A stretch of DNA of 64,000 nucleotides, from the NCBI RefSeq assembly GCF_034928825.1, contig NZ_JAYFUL010000022.1, forward strand, positions 26,569 through 90,568. Direction: 5' to 3'. This document shows positions 1 to 8,128 of the stretch, one piece after another. The position numbers and the translations under genes are program-made. Position 1 is the first letter of the stretch. Each line of letters starts with the position of its first letter. Source of the stretch: Arcicella aquatica. Its GTDB lineage: Bacteria; Bacteroidota; Bacteroidia; Cytophagales; Spirosomataceae. A model generated the notes under the pieces. That model was given only the letters and a program-made list of their open reading frames with translations, was not told the origin of the DNA and ran no database searches.

Positions 1-1
1 T

Positions 2-607
2 TTTTTCTGTATTCATAAACACCATAGCGAAATAGCCTGCAATGGTGTTTTGTTCAATAATGTATATGAACCACCCTTTACGAGGGTTGATGAAGTTTCA
101 GCGATGGCTTTTGATATGTTATTTGAGCAAATGGCCACTGAAATGCAAAACCAAGCTTTGGCACAATATGAGTTATTGGTTTCGTATCTGAAAATATATT
201 TAATCAAAGCATCACGTCTTAAAAAAGAGCAAAATCCTATTTTATCAACCTCCATTACCGAAACTAAAGAGCCTTTTATCCTTCAAAGTTTGAAAGATTC
301 AATAGAAAATAACTTTAAAGTAAAACATTCTCCTAGCGATTATGCAGAACATCTAAACATCTCTGCCAAAGCATTAGCCAAAATCACCAAGACCCATTTC
401 AACAAAACGTTGACTGATTTAATAGCCGAAAGAATAGTCATTGAAGCCAAAAGAGAATTGTATTTAACGAATAAAACAGTCAAAGAAATAGCCTTTGAAT
501 TAGGCTATGACGATGAATATTATTTCAGTAGATTTTTCAAAAACAATGCTGATGTTTCTCCACAACTGTTTAGGGAAACCGTTGGTTTTGGAAGGAGTAT
601 GAATTAG
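2..607 (+). CDS. AraC-family transcriptional regulator, 5' end outside window
   Basis: The C-terminal part of an AraC/XylS-type regulator. The frame is open from base 2, so the gene begins before the window. The TTG at 50 is an internal codon and not the true start. The visible N-terminal stretch (FFCIHKH, then EIACNGVLFNN) looks like the end of a cupin-like sensing domain. The last 100 residues form the double helix-turn-helix: a first helix pair around SAKALAKITK, then the family signature IAFELGYDDEYYFSRFFK. It should bind DNA next to a regulated gene, which is not visible here. It runs convergent to the Rpn gene downstream. The family is certain and the target unknown. Confidence 0.85.
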   Translation, partial: FFCIHKHHSEIACNGVLFNNVYEPPFTRVDEVSAMAFDMLFEQMATEMQNQALAQYELLVSYLKIYLIKASRLKKEQNPILSTSITETKEPFILQSLKDSIENNFKVKHSPSDYAEHLNISAKALAKITKTHFNKTLTDLIAERIVIEAKRELYLTNKTVKEIAFELGYDDEYYFSRFFKNNADVSPQLFRETVGFGRSMN

Positions 608-747
608 ATATACATTCCCAACTTTTCAATAAACAGTCTTCAAGCAATGTGCTAAAGGTTTTTTATGAATACCATCACATTGCTTTGTTGCTTATTTATA
701 AAGCCATTTTTTGATAAGTTTTGTGTAATGAGGCAGTAGGGTAAGTT

Positions 748-1617
748 TTATTCATCAAAAAATTGTTGTTGAATATCCTTAACAAACTCCTCTGAAACCC
801 TTGCAAGTGAAGCACATTGTTCAATAGTTAATCCCATCTTTAGTCCAGATTTAATAGTCTCAATCTTTTCTTCCTCTTTTGCTTGCTTTATTTTCTTTCC
901 CTCATTTTTGACTGCTAAAGCATTTGCCGAAATTGTCATTTCGTAAGCTAATTTTTGTTCTGCTGTCATATTACGAATATCAACTTCTGAAATAGCTTTT
1001 TTAAGCCAATCTTCATTCCAAAAGGTTGGGAATTGCGATATTTCTGTTACTTTATGTAAATTTTTCATTGTGTAAATCAGTTTTTCCAAATCTGTTTCTA
1101 CTTGATTGACTTTTTTGTCAAACTTATCAAGTTCTACGGTAATAAACGTCATCTGGTCATCAATAATTTCATTTTGGGTATTCCTAAGAACAGCAATATT
1201 ATGATAATCAGCAATTTGTGGAAATATGCTATTGGCTAATAAACCAATACAATATATTTTAGGTAAATTCTCAAATCTGTATTCCCCTTTCTTTACTAAT
1301 GTATTGAAGCGATGTAAAGCATAAAATTTCATGCGTTGGATAAACTCTGGGTATTCACTCAGTTGCATTTCTACGATAAAGTGATTTTCATTATCATCAA
1401 CACAAGCAATGTCGTAAATTCCACTACGACTGTCAATAGTAATAGCAGAAATGTCATTTTTAACAAATTCAATTGATTTGATAGCTACAGACGAATTAAT
1501 CAAAGCCTTCAATGCTATTTTTAAAAATGTGGTATCAACCTCATTTCCAAAAGTTGCCTTAAAGCCATAATCTGAAAGGATTGAAATAAATCTGTCGTTC
1601 ATATTATAAATTTCCAT
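748..1617 (-). CDS. Rpn/YhgA-type recombination-promoting nuclease (PD-(D/E)XK)
   Basis: A 289-residue protein of the Rpn family (PD-(D/E)XK nuclease family transposase, TIGR01784-like). It shows the family N-terminus SDYGFKATFG, then the nuclease core with Asp about residue 69 (GIYDIAC) and a Glu-x-Gln about residues 83-85 (IVEMQL). The tail is a charged helix and a short GLTIEQCASLARVS-type motif usual in this family. E. coli RpnA is a Ca-dependent DNA endonuclease that raises RecA-independent recombination. The first ATG (1617) is used, but the second (1602, MNDRF) fits family starts equally well. A second family member lies at 62400. No flanking inverted repeats of an insertion sequence were seen. 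Confidence 0.85.
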   Translation of the reverse strand: MEIYNMNDRFISILSDYGFKATFGNEVDTTFLKIALKALINSSVAIKSIEFVKNDISAITIDSRSGIYDIACVDDNENHFIVEMQLSEYPEFIQRMKFYALHRFNTLVKKGEYRFENLPKIYCIGLLANSIFPQIADYHNIAVLRNTQNEIIDDQMTFITVELDKFDKKVNQVETDLEKLIYTMKNLHKVTEISQFPTFWNEDWLKKAISEVDIRNMTAEQKLAYEMTISANALAVKNEGKKIKQAKEEEKIETIKSGLKMGLTIEQCASLARVSEEFVKDIQQQFFDE

Positions 1618-1964
1618 TAGGCAAAGCTACTTAAATTTCATATATCACAAATAACTATTTGACTGCTATTTCTTGCCCTTGGTGTTATTAGGATATTAGG
1701 ACACAAGAACGCTTACTAGAGTATCTATATTATCAAGTCGTTCGTTTACGTTTATAACTCATAAAATTAGAATTAGTAATCTTCAAGTAATGTCTTAAAA
1801 GTTATTTTTACGATTATTCCAGTCCACCATCTTAGATGCCGACAAACTGAAATATTTCAATTCTTTCCGCCAGCTTGGTATCCTTTATAAATTCCTTTAA
1901 AATCCTAATTATTTATGTTGCTGATAGTTCTATAATTAACTCATCTGTCAAATGTCTTTCGGAA
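1618..1964. other. Intergenic region without recognised gene
   Basis: About 350 AT-rich bases between the Rpn gene and the 3' end of the NTF2-like gene. Short open frames exist on both strands around 1830-1910, but none has a start, usable length or family resemblance. They could be remnants of a decayed gene. No hairpin terminator or promoter is evident. Confidence 0.5.
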
Positions 1965-2414
1965 TTAATGCTGTTTTATGTCTTTATACTGCCAAAGAAC
2001 ATTGATAATTTTCCAACTACCATTAAGTTTGACAATGTGCATATAGTCAATCCATTCGTCTGCAATTAATTTTACAGAGGCAGTACGTTCAGAAACATCA
2101 AGTAGAAAAATCTCTTTTTTAGGGGACGCAGGAAATTTGTCGCCATTCTTATTATAACTCTCTGCAAGCAAAACCATAGATTCTGTTGTCGTTTCTCTTA
2201 CATAATCTTTCCCTGTTGCCTTGTCTTTCCAAAAAGTACGTTTAACCATTCTAGGATGTAATGCCTTGTCCATTTGCGTAGGATTTGGCTTATGCTGAGA
2301 TTCTATATAATCAAGAGCAGCTTGTCTGATTGCTAAAGTATCTTGTTTAGTTTGTCCAAAAACCAAGGGGCTAGTCAGAAATAACAGGAGGCATAAAAGA
2401 ATATTTTTTTTCAT
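1965..2414 (-). CDS. Secreted NTF2-like (lumazine-binding-like) protein
   Basis: A 149-residue exported protein. The start is placed at the ATG at 2414 because it gives a clean signal peptide (MKKNILLCLLLFLTSPLVFG, then Q). A start further upstream would overlap the preceding gene. The mature part has the SnoaL/NTF2-like layout: an initial helix (IRQAALDYIES), HPRMVKRTF in the middle, then strands ending in VKLNGSWKIINVLWQY, which is the putative lumazine-binding form common in Bacteroidota. Its substrate is unknown. The fold is shared with the protein at 25689. It is the last gene of the minus-strand series of small accessory genes. Confidence 0.75.
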   Translation of the reverse strand: MKKNILLCLLLFLTSPLVFGQTKQDTLAIRQAALDYIESQHKPNPTQMDKALHPRMVKRTFWKDKATGKDYVRETTTESMVLLAESYNKNGDKFPASPKKEIFLLDVSERTASVKLIADEWIDYMHIVKLNGSWKIINVLWQYKDIKQH

Positions 2415-2461
2415 TTTATCTGTTTTGTTGATATTCATATTGTAGTTATTAGCATTTGTAA

Positions 2462-3008
2462 TTATTCCCATTCCCATTTATCGTCAATGCTGTATTTAAT
2501 TCTCAAATAGTCTGCAAGTTCTTTCAGCCTTACAGTTATGTCGTCAATGTTTGATATTTTATCTTTTGGTAAAATGTAAGATTGTCCACCTTTTAATCTA
2601 ACTAAAATTATCGTAGGAATTTCACATATCTCTTCAAGTTCTATCGTCAAAATTTTACTTTCATTACCATTCTGTTTCGCTAAGATATAGTGGTTGTTAA
2701 ATTCTAACGTTGTAATTCTGTCTAGTCTGTCGCTTAAGTTCTCTTTAATGAAACTTTTGTAGTGGTTAATATAATGTCGCTTTTCCCAAATTGGATAAAT
2801 GAAAAAACAAAAAACTCCGAAAATGACAAAAATAATACCTAAGAAAAACTTGCTGTCCAAAAACAATAAAAGTCCGAGTACTAAATATATTATAGGCACT
2901 ATTACTTTGTTTCTTTGTCGCTTCTTTCTAATTCGTTCTGACTTTGATGCAAGATAAAGTTGGATGTACCAGGAAGTCCTTTTCGTCAATTTTATAATCT
3001 ATCGTCAT
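2462..3008 (-). pseudogene. YcxB-like two-helix membrane protein, frameshifted near N-terminus
   Basis: The downstream frame encodes two adjacent membrane helices (VIVPIIYLVLGLLLFLD and FFLGIIFVIFGVFCFFIY) and a cytoplasmic tail with a PH-like YcxB pattern. It has no ATG, only a TTG at 2989. Reading from the ATG at 3008 gives MTIDYKIDEKDFLVH, a typical start for this family, in another frame. Removing one base at about 2963 joins it directly to QLYLASKSERIRKKRQR, the expected continuation. The gene therefore carries a one-base insertion at about codon 16, either a real lesion or a sequencing error. No function is known for the family in Bacteroidota. Confidence 0.7.
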
Positions 3009-3050
3009 TGTATTATGGTGTAAAATGTTTGTATTAATTAAGAATTGAGA

Positions 3051-3110
3051 AATTGGTGCGTTGCTAATGTAGATGTTGTTTGTCTTAGCTAGCACATGAC
3101 AAATACCGAC
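3051..3110. repeat. Degenerate copy of island spacer repeat
   Basis: It contains ATTGGTGCGTTGCT, as in the clearer copy at 4392. A weak stem-loop follows (GTTGTTTGTC against GACAAATACCGAC). It lies between the transglutaminase-like gene and the frameshifted membrane protein gene. Confidence 0.45.
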
Positions 3111-3143
3111 AATATCAAGAATGCTTAAAGATTTTTTTTTCGT

Positions 3144-4262
3144 CTAATTAGGCTTTGCATAAAAATCATTAATTGAGTTTGTGTATTCACAATAATCAAT
3201 TTTTGAATTCCATACCAACATGAAAGTAGGATTTTCTGTAGCTAAAGGGACAAGCATTAAACTTCGTTTGTTATTTACTCTGTTACGCTCTGTAATTACA
3301 TCTTCACGTTGGTCAAAAGAACAATCAAAATAATAAAGGTATGGTTGAACAAAATTAATGTAGGACATTTTATCAACTTTACCCAAACTTTTAAATTCCA
3401 GTTTATCAATATTTGTTCTAATAGCATTTTGAAATTCTACCGCATTCAAAGGAACATTATTAAGAAAAGGCATGGCATTAAATTGAGCATCAACAAAAAC
3501 CCATTTTTGTAATTCATCAACAAAAACTTCCGTGGCAACGTGTCCTCCACCTCGCATTGATGTTGATATATCACTGGTTTTAAGATATATAACTCTTGAC
3601 TTAAAGCCTGAAACCTTTAATTGTGATGCCAAGACATATCCATAAGCAAAACAAGGAAACCTTCCTCCTTCTTTTACTTCATCTAAAATTGAGATAGCAT
3701 CATTTTTTTTAGGACTTACATCTCCTCTATGTTCCCATTGGCTACGAGTCCAATTTAAGATAGTCAAAACTTTATCAATTTGCGTTTTTGAATTTTTGAA
3801 AGGAATCGGATATTTTGTACGCAAAGAATCAAGATACCCCTTTTCATTTTCGTTGGTATATAAAATTTTATATTTAGGATTGCTTTCTGTTGAAGCATAA
3901 TTTAACGTTGGAATAAAAATCTTCTGTCTTCTTACTGTTGTCAAGGCATAAGATTCATTGTTTAAATGAACATAGAAACGTTTGGTTTCATCATGATTAA
4001 TTTCAAATTTGATACTATCAATGTCTGTCTTGAACTTGAACAAAATTTTAGTTTTTTCTGAAAGGTAAGTTTTAATGAGAAGGGTATCGTCTGCAATTTT
4101 AGGGGAAACTGTCCAATTACTATTTTCAACATTGTTTACATAATATTTGATTTTGGCATTATTTGCTTCTATGACAGGAAGACCTTTATAAGTTTTTTGA
4201 CTATAAGCCAATATTGAAGAGGACGATATTAAAATTGTGAGTACTAGGTTTTGTAGTTTCAT
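3144..4262 (-). CDS. Secreted transglutaminase-like protein
   Basis: A 372-residue protein with a signal peptide (LVLTILISSSSILAYSQ). The C-terminal half has a transglutaminase-like cysteine-protease fold. The probable catalytic Cys is in RFPCFAYGYVLASQLK, followed by the His in GGGHVATEVFVD and the Asp in KWVFVDAQ, in the order and spacing expected of the transglutaminase-like superfamily. In bacteria such domains usually act as peptidases or amidases, so protein cross-linking is not implied. The N-terminal 150 residues look beta-rich and are unassigned. Both flanks carry copies of the island spacer repeat. The superfamily assignment is fairly sure, the substrate unknown. Confidence 0.75.
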   Translation of the reverse strand: MKLQNLVLTILISSSSILAYSQKTYKGLPVIEANNAKIKYYVNNVENSNWTVSPKIADDTLLIKTYLSEKTKILFKFKTDIDSIKFEINHDETKRFYVHLNNESYALTTVRRQKIFIPTLNYASTESNPKYKILYTNENEKGYLDSLRTKYPIPFKNSKTQIDKVLTILNWTRSQWEHRGDVSPKKNDAISILDEVKEGGRFPCFAYGYVLASQLKVSGFKSRVIYLKTSDISTSMRGGGHVATEVFVDELQKWVFVDAQFNAMPFLNNVPLNAVEFQNAIRTNIDKLEFKSLGKVDKMSYINFVQPYLYYFDCSFDQREDVITERNRVNNKRSLMLVPLATENPTFMLVWNSKIDYCEYTNSINDFYAKPN

Positions 4263-4391
4263 ATTATGTTTAGTTATGTGTTAAAATTTCTGACAACTGT
4301 TTGGGACTCTCAATTAGCGTCGTATTTTACCTTATTCACCAATTAGCCTTAGGTGTTCTCTTATGTTTGTGAAAAAATATAATTTTGATAA

Positions 4392-4439
4392 TTGGTGCGT
4401 TGCTCACGCAAGTGTTGTTGGTGAACAAACACTAACAAC
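4392..4439. repeat. Island spacer repeat with stem-loop
   Basis: ATTGGTGCG, then TTGCTCACGCA (4400-4410), then a stem-loop GTTGTTGGTG / CACTAACAAC (4414-4423 / 4430-4439) with one mismatch. Read on the minus strand, the order stem-loop, TGCGT(G/C)AGCAA, CCAATTAT matches the copy at 7937. Confidence 0.65.
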
Positions 4440-4475
4440 GGCGGGAATTAACAAGTGTAACACAGTCTATGATAC

Positions 4476-5024
4476 TTATTTTAGTCTATTGTTAACTTCT
4501 TTTTCTAAATCGTCAAAGTTTGTTATCTCCATAGGAACTACTATAATGTGTTCACCATTAAAAGCATTTGAATTTATCGCTTTAACCCACAAATCTCCAT
4601 TCTTTTTTTCGATAGATTTAATGTTATAAAAGTCAATTTTAGAATAATAAATATCACTGGTAATGTTCTTTGCTTTTTTCATTGCAAATCTGTGTAAAAA
4701 GTTGAGTCGTGGGTCGTTTTCTAAATCTATTACCTTTGTTATTGAATTTTCATCAATTATAATTTTAAGATTTTCTGCTACCAAATTTGTCAGTTTTTTA
4801 TTGTTTAAGTAATTTAATCCAATAATTATAGTTGTAAACAATAAAGGAAGAAGCATTGTATAAATTAATTCTGCTGATACATCTTTTTGGCGTATCATTG
4901 AAAACATTAGAACACACATTGTTGTCACTATAGTAATTGCTAATATTTTAATTTTAAATACTCTATTGTTACTTCGTTTTGTGAATTCAGAGATTTTTGA
5001 ATTGTCAATTTTATAAGTTTTCAT
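4476..5024 (-). CDS. Hypothetical membrane protein, two helices plus cytoplasmic domain
   Basis: A 182-residue protein of no recognised family. A basic N-terminus (SKISEFTKRSNNRVFK) precedes two membrane segments at about residues 24-43 (KILAITIVTTMCVLMFSM) and 52-70 (LIYTMLLPLLFTTIIIGLNYL). A soluble domain with alternating strands follows (NLKIIIDENSITKVIDL, YSKIDFYNIKSIEKKNGDLWVKA, GEHIIVVPMEITNFDDL). This layout resembles the YcxB-like protein at 2462, with helices first and then a PH-like domain, so the two may be distant relatives. A spacer repeat follows its stop. Confidence 0.65.
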   Translation of the reverse strand: MKTYKIDNSKISEFTKRSNNRVFKIKILAITIVTTMCVLMFSMIRQKDVSAELIYTMLLPLLFTTIIIGLNYLNNKKLTNLVAENLKIIIDENSITKVIDLENDPRLNFLHRFAMKKAKNITSDIYYSKIDFYNIKSIEKKNGDLWVKAINSNAFNGEHIIVVPMEITNFDDLEKEVNNRLK

Positions 5025-5258
5025 TATTGTTTTTATTGTAATTTAAAATGTTTGATTTTATGCTTTGAGTTATATGACGAAGCATAATTTATCAATATTA
5101 TAAGGTTGATTTATAATGATTAAAGAAAAACTTAATCAAAACGATAACACTCAAAGAAAACCAACTTGTATCAAAAAAATTAAAATGAGGTCAAGTTTTC
5201 ACAAATTTGTCAAATCAAAGAGATTAAATAGTCATAGATGTTATCAGCTATTGATTTT

Positions 5259-5972
5259 TCAATCATATGGTTTCCAATTCTTGTCTTTGGGTTCTTCTAT
5301 ATTTGGTGGTCTTACGTTTCTTTTCATATTTATATCACAAGCACCAAATTTCATAAAATTCTTTTGTGCCTGTTTTAATGACGTTGGGTTTGCTCCACTT
5401 TCATAATTTGGGTCATCAAATTGTATTGCGTCATCCTCCCAAAAACAAACTGGGCAAATATAGTAAGCCCCATTAGGCTCTTCTGTAAATGTTTTATGTC
5501 CACAGCAAGGACAAGTAAACTTAGCATTAATTGTTAAGATTAGTAACGCTTTATCCAATCCAATAAGCGGTTTTGTTGTAACCCAACGTTCTTTTATATT
5601 ATCAGGCAAAGCATTTATAGAAAGGTCATCATCAATAATAACATAATTCTGATTTGCACCTTTAGTTTTAATCCATTCTTCAATTTCAGACCCTCTGTCC
5701 AGCAATTGACTTATTTCAGTCTTATCATTTAGTTTTGAAATTGTTTCAAAATTCAAGCCTCTTGTGCTAAAAATTTCTTTCCATTTAGCTTCATCATAGT
5801 TTATCCGATGTGTAGTAGTCAAGACAATAGAAGCATTAGTTACCTTGTAAAGTATTGATAAATTTTTTAGCGCATTTTCATTAAGTCGCATAAAGCCGTC
5901 AGAAAGAAATTCTGGTTGTCTCCAAGAAGGTGTGGTTTCTAAGACTCCATCTATATCTAAAAGTATTATCAT
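5259..5972 (-). CDS. HAD-like domain fused to CPCC cysteine-rich domain
   Basis: A 237-residue two-domain protein. Residues 1-140 are HAD-like: the nucleophile motif DIDGVLE (Asp6 and Asp8), VLTTTHR as motif II, and YVIIDDD as motif IV. This is the form described as the HAD domain of Swiss-army-knife RNA repair proteins. Residues 150-215 form a CPCC domain with CPCCG (Cys154, 156, 157) and CPVC (Cys173, 176), followed by FWEDD and YESGANPTSLKQAQKNF. This small zinc-ribbon-like domain usually occurs as a stand-alone protein. The phosphatase or RNA-end-processing role is inference from the family. It sits among uncharacterised same-strand genes. Confidence 0.8.
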   Translation of the reverse strand: MIILLDIDGVLETTPSWRQPEFLSDGFMRLNENALKNLSILYKVTNASIVLTTTHRINYDEAKWKEIFSTRGLNFETISKLNDKTEISQLLDRGSEIEEWIKTKGANQNYVIIDDDLSINALPDNIKERWVTTKPLIGLDKALLILTINAKFTCPCCGHKTFTEEPNGAYYICPVCFWEDDAIQFDDPNYESGANPTSLKQAQKNFMKFGACDINMKRNVRPPNIEEPKDKNWKPYD

Positions 5973-6053
5973 GCTGTTCCTTTCAGTCTTTATAATAGTG
6001 TATATCGTTTCGTTTCTAGTATGGTTGTAGTGGATGATGCTGTGATAGTCTAT

Positions 6054-6368
6054 CTAGTCAAGATTAAGAAGTTTTTGAAAAAGTAGTGTCCCTATTTCTT
6101 CCACAGCGTTATTGTCTGCAAGTGTCGACTCTTTAAAAGCTAAAGGGCAAATAGATATTCCTAGATAAATATTATACAACAAAACTAATTTGCTTCCTTT
6201 AAAATCAAAATCCCAATAGATTATGTCAATGTGATTCAGCTTGTTAGTAAATGTTATATTAAAATTGGTTTCTAGGATGTGAGCAACTTTGTAAAATTTA
6301 TCGAATCCACAATCATCATCAATGATTGCTTCTGTCCAACCTTTGTCTATTTCTAATTTGGGTTTCAT
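6054..6368 (-). CDS. Hypothetical protein, 104 residues
   Basis: A small acidic soluble protein that I do not recognise. It starts with MKPKLEIDKGWTEAIIDDDCGFD, then has a predicted helix-strand alternation with a central IDIIYWDFDFKGSKLVLLYN. There is no signal peptide or membrane segment. The size, acidity and location in a run of small same-strand accessory genes resemble immunity-type or cassette-borne proteins, but nothing decides this. It lies 81 bases upstream of the HAD-CPCC gene, and a palindromic repeat precedes its start. Confidence 0.6.
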   Translation of the reverse strand: MKPKLEIDKGWTEAIIDDDCGFDKFYKVAHILETNFNITFTNKLNHIDIIYWDFDFKGSKLVLLYNIYLGISICPLAFKESTLADNNAVEEIGTLLFQKLLNLD

Positions 6369-6427
6369 TGTCTTTTATATTTTTCATTGAACTTAAGCCT
6401 TTATTTGTGTTTTTCGCTAACTAGGCA

Positions 6428-6506
6428 TGCGTCAGCAAAGCACCAGTTATTTTTATAGTATTTATATTTATATTATTAAACACTGAATTGTTTGGTTGCT
6501 CACGCA
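6428..6506. repeat. Island spacer repeat, inverted arms around AT-rich centre
   Basis: Arms TGCGTCAGCAA (6428-6438) and TTGCTCACGCA (6496-6506), inverted with one mismatch, enclose about 57 AT-rich bases. The same arms with the same kind of centre occur at 7965-8028. Confidence 0.7.
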
Positions 6507-6516
6507 AAAAAACTTT

Positions 6517-7689
6517 TCAGATATGTTCTTTAGTATCGGCAATTAGTTTGTCAATCATATAAGTGGAGTTGTCAAGTTCTTTTGCTTTTTGAAACAATTC
6601 CAATGCTTGGAAATATTCTCCTTTATCAAGATAGTAAATACCTAGGCTACGATAATTATATGAATTATTCTCGTCAAGTTTAAATGAATAATTTATATCT
6701 TCTAATCCTTCTTTTATTTTTCCAATTTTAATTTTTGAAAGTCCTCTGTTGCTGTATGAATAGGCATATTTCTCATCTATTTCAATCGATTTGTCAAATA
6801 ACAGAATTGCTTCTTCAAATCTATTTAACAAATTAAAAGTAAATGCTTTATTATCTAAGGAATACTTATTATCAGGGTTTAATAGTAAAGACTTTTCATA
6901 AAACTCCAATGCTTTATCATACTGGTCAAGTTTAGAATATGAAAACCCTACGTTAAAATAATCGTTTGAATCCATTTTATCATAAATCATAAACTTTTCT
7001 GCAAGTTCATTTACTTGTTTGTAATTTTTTAATTGGAGAAAAGTGGCAATCGTCAACTTGTAAATATGTTCGTCATTCAAGCCATTTTTTAATATGTAGT
7101 TAAGCAAAATCGAAGCAACCTCATCAAATTTTTGTTGGTTATATAATGCAATTGCTTGCCTATACTCCTTTAACAACCATTTATAATTAAACAATTGCTT
7201 TAATTGATAGCCATCATTGTAGATGAAACTACCATCATATAGTTTTATCGGAGTTGTACGTGGTATAAGGTTAATTATTAAATCAAGGATTGATGACCCG
7301 AAAAAGATTACTAGAATGAATTTGATTGAACCATGAAGGTCATAAACAAAAGTGAAGTAACAAGCAATTATTGCGATAAAAATTGAAGCTAGAGGGCCTG
7401 TCAGTGTATAGATAATTTGCTTGTCGATTGTAATTCCATTTGCAGGGGGAACACACAGTCCAAATCTCCATAACAGTGGATTATAACTTAACCAAATCTC
7501 CAAAAGACCTATTTTGAAGTGAAAACTTTTTTCTTTGTTACCATACGAACCAATAAATATAGATGTCTTTTCTCTAGTCATTAGGATAGCAGGAATGGCA
7601 TGTCCTAATTCATGAAATAAAACTGTAAATGGTGTTATAATAAGAACAATTAAAATTAAAAAGGGTACTATGATTGAAAAAAAACCCAT
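6517..7689 (-). CDS. M50-type membrane metalloprotease with C-terminal TPR repeats
   Basis: A 390-residue fusion. The N-terminal 165 residues form a polytopic M50 (site-2-protease-like) zinc metalloprotease domain. The zinc motif HELGH is at residues 26-30 in the first helix. A third-ligand motif NLIPRT with a following YDG (compare NxxPxxPLDG) is near residue 140. From about residue 175 onward there are at least five tetratricopeptide units (for example DYFNVGFSYSKLDQYDKALEFYEKSLLLNPD), ending soluble. The protease would cleave membrane-embedded substrates, and the TPR part would bind partners. No regulator or substrate gene is adjacent. The domain calls are strong, the biological role open. 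Confidence 0.8.
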   Translation of the reverse strand: MGFFSIIVPFLILIVLIITPFTVLFHELGHAIPAILMTREKTSIFIGSYGNKEKSFHFKIGLLEIWLSYNPLLWRFGLCVPPANGITIDKQIIYTLTGPLASIFIAIIACYFTFVYDLHGSIKFILVIFFGSSILDLIINLIPRTTPIKLYDGSFIYNDGYQLKQLFNYKWLLKEYRQAIALYNQQKFDEVASILLNYILKNGLNDEHIYKLTIATFLQLKNYKQVNELAEKFMIYDKMDSNDYFNVGFSYSKLDQYDKALEFYEKSLLLNPDNKYSLDNKAFTFNLLNRFEEAILLFDKSIEIDEKYAYSYSNRGLSKIKIGKIKEGLEDINYSFKLDENNSYNYRSLGIYYLDKGEYFQALELFQKAKELDNSTYMIDKLIADTKEHI

Positions 7690-7830
7690 TACTTAAGATA
7701 TAAAATTTATTAATTTGCTCTGTTCATTTATTGCAATACATTGAAGTTGCTCCTTAGCCACAGAGTTTTTGACTGGCTTATAAATATGCTAAAGTTTTGT
7801 CATACTTTTAACATTTACAATTAATTATTC

Positions 7831-7883
7831 TGAACCTAAGATAATTATTTATTTTGAAGTTTGCTCTAACTGATGGCATGACT
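7831..7883. repeat. Direct repeat, copy 1 (53 bp)
   Basis: Starts TGAACCTAAGATAATTATTT and ends GATGGCATGACT. An identical 53-base copy lies at 8859-8911. Downstream of each copy is a second shared segment, CCAAAACAACATCCCAATTT and onward, at about 7895 and 9043. The repeats bracket the gene at 8129-8773. Confidence 0.85.
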
Positions 7884-7936
7884 CAAACCTCATCCCAAAA
7901 CAACATCCCAATTTTCAAGTTAATACCATCCAGCCT

Positions 7937-8028
7937 TTGTTGGTGTTTGTCCACCAACAAGTCATGCGTCAGCAATTTGCCAATTATTTTTACAATATTA
8001 TATAATAAGTTGATTGGTTGCTGACGCA
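7937..8028. repeat. Island spacer repeat, complete copy
   Basis: A perfect 9-bp stem-loop TTGTTGGTG / CACCAACAA (7937-7945 / 7952-7960). It is followed by perfect 11-bp inverted arms TGCGTCAGCAA (7965-7975) and TTGCTGACGCA (8018-8028) and inner CCAAT / ATTGG, around an AT-rich centre. This is the best preserved member of the family in 3-8 kb. The small open frame covering it on the minus strand is not considered a gene. Confidence 0.75.
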
Positions 8029-8128
8029 AAATTCGTGGGAGAAAAACGCCAACGAAGGCGGAAGGTGTCATACCATTCTTTTCTGCTATAAATATTCCAT
8101 CCTTTCAGGATTGATTCCTCTTCTGAAA

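Noticed and set aside
1830..1910. Possible gene remnant upstream of the NTF2-like gene
   Set aside because: Short frames on both strands look loosely protein-like, but none is long enough or similar to a known family.
4363..4629. 88-residue open frame on the plus strand
   Set aside because: It runs through a spacer repeat and then antisense to the 3' end of the 4476-5024 gene, with no independent support.
5116..5406. 96-residue open frame on the plus strand
   Set aside because: Half is antisense to the CPCC domain of the HAD-CPCC gene. The upstream half is low-complexity AT-rich sequence.
3051..8028. Canonical integron attC sites
   Set aside because: The spacer palindromes do not show a GTTRRRY core with the matching RYYYAAC, and no integrase gene is in the window.
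7883..8071. 62-residue open frame on the minus strand
   Set aside because: It consists almost wholly of the spacer palindrome, and its translation reflects the repeat arms.
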